NCBI GenBank assembly: GCA_023429995.1
Contig: JAEZCE010000032.1
Coordinates: 14,337-78,336 of the forward strand
Length of the DNA: 64,000 nt
From: Bacillota bacterium
GTDB taxonomy: Bacteria; Bacillota; UBA4882; UBA8346
Reading direction: 5' to 3'
Under the pieces are notes generated by a model that saw nothing but the letters and a program-made list of their open reading frames with translations, did not search any database and was not told the origin of the DNA. How positions within the stretch are numbered: the stretch's first letter is position 1; the number at the start of each line of letters is the position of its first letter. The translations under genes and the position numbers were made by a program. Of this stretch, positions 61,286 through 64,000 are shown piece by piece.

Positions 61286-62316
61286 GTCGTAAGCCGTTCG
61301 CTACGAATCAATTCAGCCATTTCACGAATCTTTTGGTTTTCACTTTCACAAGCCGCAATGATAAAGGGCTGGTATTTTTCTTGATAACGATTACCCATGA
61401 AGCACAAAACATTGACTTTCCATTTCCAGAGCTCTTCCGGAGTTAAGTAAAAAAACTTAGGTTGAATGTTTTGTCGATAAAACGCTTCATCCATTTCCAT
61501 GATACTCTCCGGCGTAAGGTGGGCGGATAATTCTTCAACACCCGGAAATTCATCGGTTTCATTCCATTTCCCCTTATTCATGGGACATGCATCCTGACAT
61601 TCGTCGCAGCCATAAATCCAATTACCGAAGGTTTTGCGCAGGGATTCATTGGGTAAATTGCGGCCTCCAAACGTGGTTAAAAATGAAATACAACTGCCCG
61701 GGAGCATGGTATAGGGCGATGACAGCGAACCGCTGGGACAGGCTTTTAGACAACGGTTGCATTCTTTCGGACAAGGACGATGATTGTTCGCTTCTACCAG
61801 CTTCATTTCCCTATCGGTTAACCAAGCTTCCAAATGAACCCAGGAACCGGATTCAGTATAAAAAAAATTGTTTTTACGGATGATTCCCAGTCCAGCCTTC
61901 ATGGCGGCCCAACGCAAGGCGACAAGACCGAACTTACGGTTGGAAGCGATTTTGAGACCGACTTCCTGCAAAAAATCCTCCATTGTCAGGCTGTTTTGAT
62001 ATTCCCGCGAACCCGTATCGGTTCGCATATCACATAAATAGGCTTTCCCGATATGCCCTTTTAACTGTCCGGGTATTTTATATTTACCAAAAGGGACGGC
62101 GGCCACAATGACGGACTTTGCCCAGGGATACTCCTGGCGGAGATTTATAAAACGCTTTTGAGACTGATAAAACTTCGCCGATAAAGGTACTTTTTGAATC
62201 CGCTCATTGAGCCGTTCCTGATAATCCTCCAAATCATCAACGGAGACAATGCCGCACTTTTCATAGCCCAAGGCATAGGCTCTTTCTTGAATTCTTTGCT
62301 CCATGGTGTTCATCAT
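61282..62316 (-). CDS. QueG-like iron-sulfur/B12 protein (4Fe-4S double-cluster family)
   Basis: 344-residue relative of epoxyqueuosine reductase. CNRCLKACPSGSL and CDECQDACPMNKGK are two [4Fe-4S] motifs (about 190-201 and 238-250); the N-terminal part resembles the cobalamin-binding region, and the C-terminal third is HEAT-like. True QueG has IDxxRCxxxLT-type tails and usually GRxHGWH motifs that I do not see clearly, so a queuosine role is uncertain; broader family members reduce other substrates. ATG 62316 follows GGAG by 7. An operator-like motif precedes it. Confidence 0.75.
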   Translation of the reverse strand: MMNTMEQRIQERAYALGYEKCGIVSVDDLEDYQERLNERIQKVPLSAKFYQSQKRFINLRQEYPWAKSVIVAAVPFGKYKIPGQLKGHIGKAYLCDMRTDTGSREYQNSLTMEDFLQEVGLKIASNRKFGLVALRWAAMKAGLGIIRKNNFFYTESGSWVHLEAWLTDREMKLVEANNHRPCPKECNRCLKACPSGSLSSPYTMLPGSCISFLTTFGGRNLPNESLRKTFGNWIYGCDECQDACPMNKGKWNETDEFPGVEELSAHLTPESIMEMDEAFYRQNIQPKFFYLTPEELWKWKVNVLCFMGNRYQEKYQPFIIAACESENQKIREMAELIRSERLTT

Positions 62317-62347
62317 TTCACGACTCCTTCATACTTTATCAATTTTA

Positions 62348-62359
62348 GTGCATATACAC
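62348..62359. promoter_or_regulatory. Candidate MarR operator before the QueG-like gene
   Basis: GTGCATATACAC at 62348-62359; on the minus strand the longer context reads ATCGTGTATATGCACTA. Differs from the site near marR in one base of 17. Confidence 0.6.
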
Positions 62360-62373
62360 GATTCGAGAAAAAA

Positions 62374-62811
62374 TTAAAGGGGTAGCCCTTCAATCATGGA
62401 TAATAATTCGGTCATTTTTTTTATGTTTTCTTCCCCCAGATGTTCCTCGATGAAGTTCTGCGCTTTCATCCAAAGCAATTCGGCTGCTTTCAACCGCTCC
62501 ATTCCCTTCCCGGATAATTGGAGCTGACGGTCTCGGGTCCCTTTTTTGGATACATCCATAATAAGCCCTTCTTTTTCAAGCGGCTTTAGATTTCTAACCA
62601 AAGTCGTCCGGTCCAGCCGGATTTCCAACGAAAGATCACTGACGTTGACGGGGCCCAAAAAGTTAATATGTTTTAACAATCCAAACTGATTGATTGTTAA
62701 ACCGCTTGGCGCCAACCATTGATCATATATTTTGGTAATCGCCAGCGACGCGCGGCGCAAATTAAGACAATTACAGAGCGATGGCTGTTTTCCGGTAATT
62801 TTCCCTTTCAT
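62374..62811 (-). CDS. MarR family transcriptional regulator
   Basis: 145-residue dimeric winged-helix regulator. LRRASLAITKIYDQWLAPSGLTINQFGLLKHI opens; the recognition helix region is VSDLSLEIRLDRTTLVRNLKPLEKEGLI, and the wing is KKGTRDRQLQLSGKG. MarR proteins usually repress efflux or redox genes and release DNA upon binding small phenolic or other ligands. It has its own promoter with a palindrome at the start point. Neighbouring genes carry near-identical sites. Confidence 0.93.
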   Translation of the reverse strand: MKGKITGKQPSLCNCLNLRRASLAITKIYDQWLAPSGLTINQFGLLKHINFLGPVNVSDLSLEIRLDRTTLVRNLKPLEKEGLIMDVSKKGTRDRQLQLSGKGMERLKAAELLWMKAQNFIEEHLGEENIKKMTELLSMIEGLPL

Positions 62812-62843
62812 TTCAATAACTCATTCTCCTCCAAAAAAACATC

Positions 62844-62855
62844 GTGTATATACAC
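62844..62855. promoter_or_regulatory. Candidate MarR operator at its own start point
   Basis: GTGTATATACAC is a perfect 12-bp palindrome inside ATCGTGTATATACACTA. It lies 6 bases beyond the -10 box of the marR promoter, so binding would block initiation. Confidence 0.75.
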
Positions 62856-62861
62856 TATATT

Positions 62862-62890
62862 ATCATAAGGTGTCCCGCATTTTTTGTCAA
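62862..62890 (-). promoter_or_regulatory. Promoter of the marR gene
   Basis: Read on the minus strand: TTGACA (62890-62885), 17-base spacer, TATGAT (62867-62862). Confidence 0.8.
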
Positions 62891-62930
62891 CAACCAACCG
62901 CTAGCAAATAGAAGGTATATTCCGTAAAAA

Positions 62931-62952
62931 AAAATACCCTCCAAATGAGGGC
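62931..62952 (-). terminator. Terminator after the 55-residue ORF (minus strand)
   Basis: On the minus strand GCCCTC-ATTTG-GAGGGT is followed by TATTTTTTTT. A second 9-bp hairpin AGAAAGTAT / ATACTTTCT lies upstream of it at 62971-62995. Confidence 0.75.
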
Positions 62953-63112
62953 ATCAAAGAAAAATAAGGAAGAAAGTATCTTTAGTATACTTTCTCTTTG
63001 TGATTACAAAATGAACAATGTGTGTTCAAACGGTGATTCTGAGGTAAAATAAACGTAAAGGAAAAATATGGGACGAATATAAAAATCTTACTTTTTCCCC
63101 ATTCCCTTTCCT

Positions 63113-63280
63113 TCACTCCGAAAAAATAAGTCTCCCTAAATTTTGTTCCATTAAATCATGAATGGCATCATCACTGGTATGGCCGTATCCGATAAATTCC
63201 CGTCCGTGATGATAGGCGACAGCCCTCCAGGTTTGTTTGCCGTGGACTTCCACCTTTGACAAATTCATTTTTATATCCAT
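63113..63280 (-). CDS. Small hypothetical protein (55 aa)
   Basis: ATG at 63280 opens 55 codons to TGA at 63115-63113. Product: MDIKMNLSKVEVHGKQTWRA, then VAYHHGREFIGYGHTSDDAIHDLMEQNLGRLIFSE. The alternation of short strands and one helix resembles HicB-like or DUF1902-type small domains, but this is only shape. GGAG is nine bases before the start and a terminator follows, which supports a real gene. Below usual length limits for gene callers. Confidence 0.55.
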   Translation of the reverse strand: MDIKMNLSKVEVHGKQTWRAVAYHHGREFIGYGHTSDDAIHDLMEQNLGRLIFSE

Positions 63281-63912
63281 AAAAGATCACTCCATCGTTA
63301 GGTTTATATAGATAATAATTCACCGTTTACCCTCATACCCCTGCTTTTTATTTTTATAAAATTCTCGGGGGACCTCCAAATGTCAGGTGAATAACCCAAA
63401 AGAAATGTATATATTTCCCTACAATACCCCCTCTGCCCCACATCACCCCCAAACTCAGTCCGGAACCGGCTTCAAGTCGTTAGGCCACCCTTGGGTAAGG
63501 CGCTTTGGGCAAAAAATGGTTCCGCGCCGAAACAGCTTCGCTTTTTTTAGGACACCGGATTGATAGATTGACAGAAGACGCAAACCCCGGAGCCAACTCT
63601 TGAAACCAAGTCGGCATCCGGGTTTGTGGGGCAGTGGGGCAAATGGATAACGGAGACAGGATGAAGGAGCGGCGGCGCGCCCGGGCGGGAGGGTTAACCC
63701 CCGCAGATTGTTTTCCTGAAATATAAAGGTATTTGGGCCTAGTTGACCCTAGCCGGTCTTAAAGGGAACGATTGGTTTGCCGGAGTTGGTATCCGAAAGG
63801 CTTTTTATTAAAAACGCGAAGTTGTTACCGGACCCGCGTTTTTTATTTTTGTTTTGCATTTCCCGCTGAAAAATATCAAAAGAGGGGAGAAATGATTTTG
63901 CGGATGAACAAA
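63281..63912. other. Non-coding region rich in hairpins
   Basis: No protein gene supported. Features: GGAACC / GGTTCC pairing at 63460-63525; a long hairpin 63581-63626 (CAAACC..CGGA..GCC paired with GGC..TCCG..GGTTTG); the GC-rich stretch around 63670-63706 (GGGTTAACCC); a GCC/GGC hairpin with T tail at 63779-63806; and a terminator at 63810-63843. The density of structure and locally higher G+C suggest one or more structured RNAs or a long regulated leader. Confidence 0.5.
63810..63848. terminator. Terminator in the right-hand non-coding region
   Basis: AAAAACGCG at 63810-63818 pairs with CGCGTTTTT at 63835-63843 and a further T tract follows. Confidence 0.7.
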
Positions 63913-64000
63913 ACAACATTACTGATGGGAAAAACTATATTGCAGGTCTGAAAAACAACATTACTGATGAGAAAAACTATATTGCAGGTCTGAAAAACAA
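63913..64000 (+). repeat. 42-bp tandem repeat at the right edge
   Basis: Two copies, 63913-63954 and 63955-63996, differ by one base (GGG/GAG), and a third begins at 63997. The period is a multiple of three. In one frame (codons starting at 63915) the repeat reads NITDGKNYIAGLKN then NITDEKNYIAGLKN without stops; the other plus-strand frames have a stop in each unit. A ribosome-like GAGGGGAGA and ATG 63892 lie upstream but in a different frame, giving only 19 codons. Confidence 0.7.

Noticed and set aside
63455..63548. T-box riboswitch
   Set aside because: Only a fragment resembling TGGnACCGCG is present; stem I and a downstream aminoacyl-tRNA synthetase or transport gene are missing.
63913..64000. 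CRISPR array
   Set aside because: The units are directly adjacent with no spacers, and no cas genes are present.

Overview
This window looks like the chromosome of an anaerobic, endospore-forming Firmicute of the Clostridia or a related lineage. The evidence is a spoIIA (sigma F) operon preceded by dacF, spoIIP, a spoVAE-like gene, a spoIVFA/spoIVFB pair, a CwlJ/SleB-type hydrolase, an [FeFe] hydrogenase, a hybrid cluster protein, a ferredoxin and several radical-SAM enzymes. GTG and TTG starts behind strong GGAGG ribosome binding sites are frequent. The species cannot be named from the sequence alone. No rRNA gene, tRNA gene, insertion sequence, prophage or CRISPR array was seen.

Layout. 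1-23620 reads rightward: cmk (5' truncated), ispH, rpsA; a sporulation group (DUF1614 protein, spoIIP, two DUF3189 genes, spoVAE-like); a split acyl-CoA dehydratase activase trio; mug and ferredoxin; spoIVFA-spoIVFB; then two radical-SAM-associated genes, rng, and the rplU-prp-rpmA ribosomal group. dacF, spoIIAA-spoIIAB-sigF, folK and the hydrogenase follow. 23694-26256 reads leftward (cell wall hydrolase, murJ). 26680-33875 reads rightward (ABC-F ATPase, hisE-hisG, an amidase, a small zinc protein, hcp). 33900-38000 is the most accessory-looking part: a secreted orphan protein, an AraC regulator with a short-chain dehydrogenase, and long AT-rich gaps with repeats. yneA-like and lexA are divergent around three SOS boxes. 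38864-59914 reads leftward: surE, a HEAT protein, pheA, dapF, hfq, miaA, mutL, mutS, a TPP-riboswitch-controlled thiamine-type ABC transporter, and an FtsX/MacB-type ABC exporter with an HlyD-like adaptor. After that come a COG1313 radical-SAM protein, a QueG-like protein and a MarR regulator. The last 700 bases hold hairpins and a 42-bp tandem repeat.

How the parts work together. dacF-spoIIA and the Spo genes belong to forespore-specific sigma control and engulfment; the sigma-H-like promoter before spoIIAA is readable at base level. Prp removes the short N-terminal extension of L27, and its target motif is present in the L27 encoded next door. MutS and MutL form the mismatch repair module. 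The MarR gene, the QueG-like gene and the exporter operon carry near-identical operator-like sequences and may form a small regulon.

No single spectacular unknown system was found. The points most worth following are the SOS-linked 46-residue ORF, the candidate MarR regulon, the repeat-encoded peptide at the right edge, the palindrome and operator-like sites between genes, and the inverted repeats around the AraC/SDR cassette.
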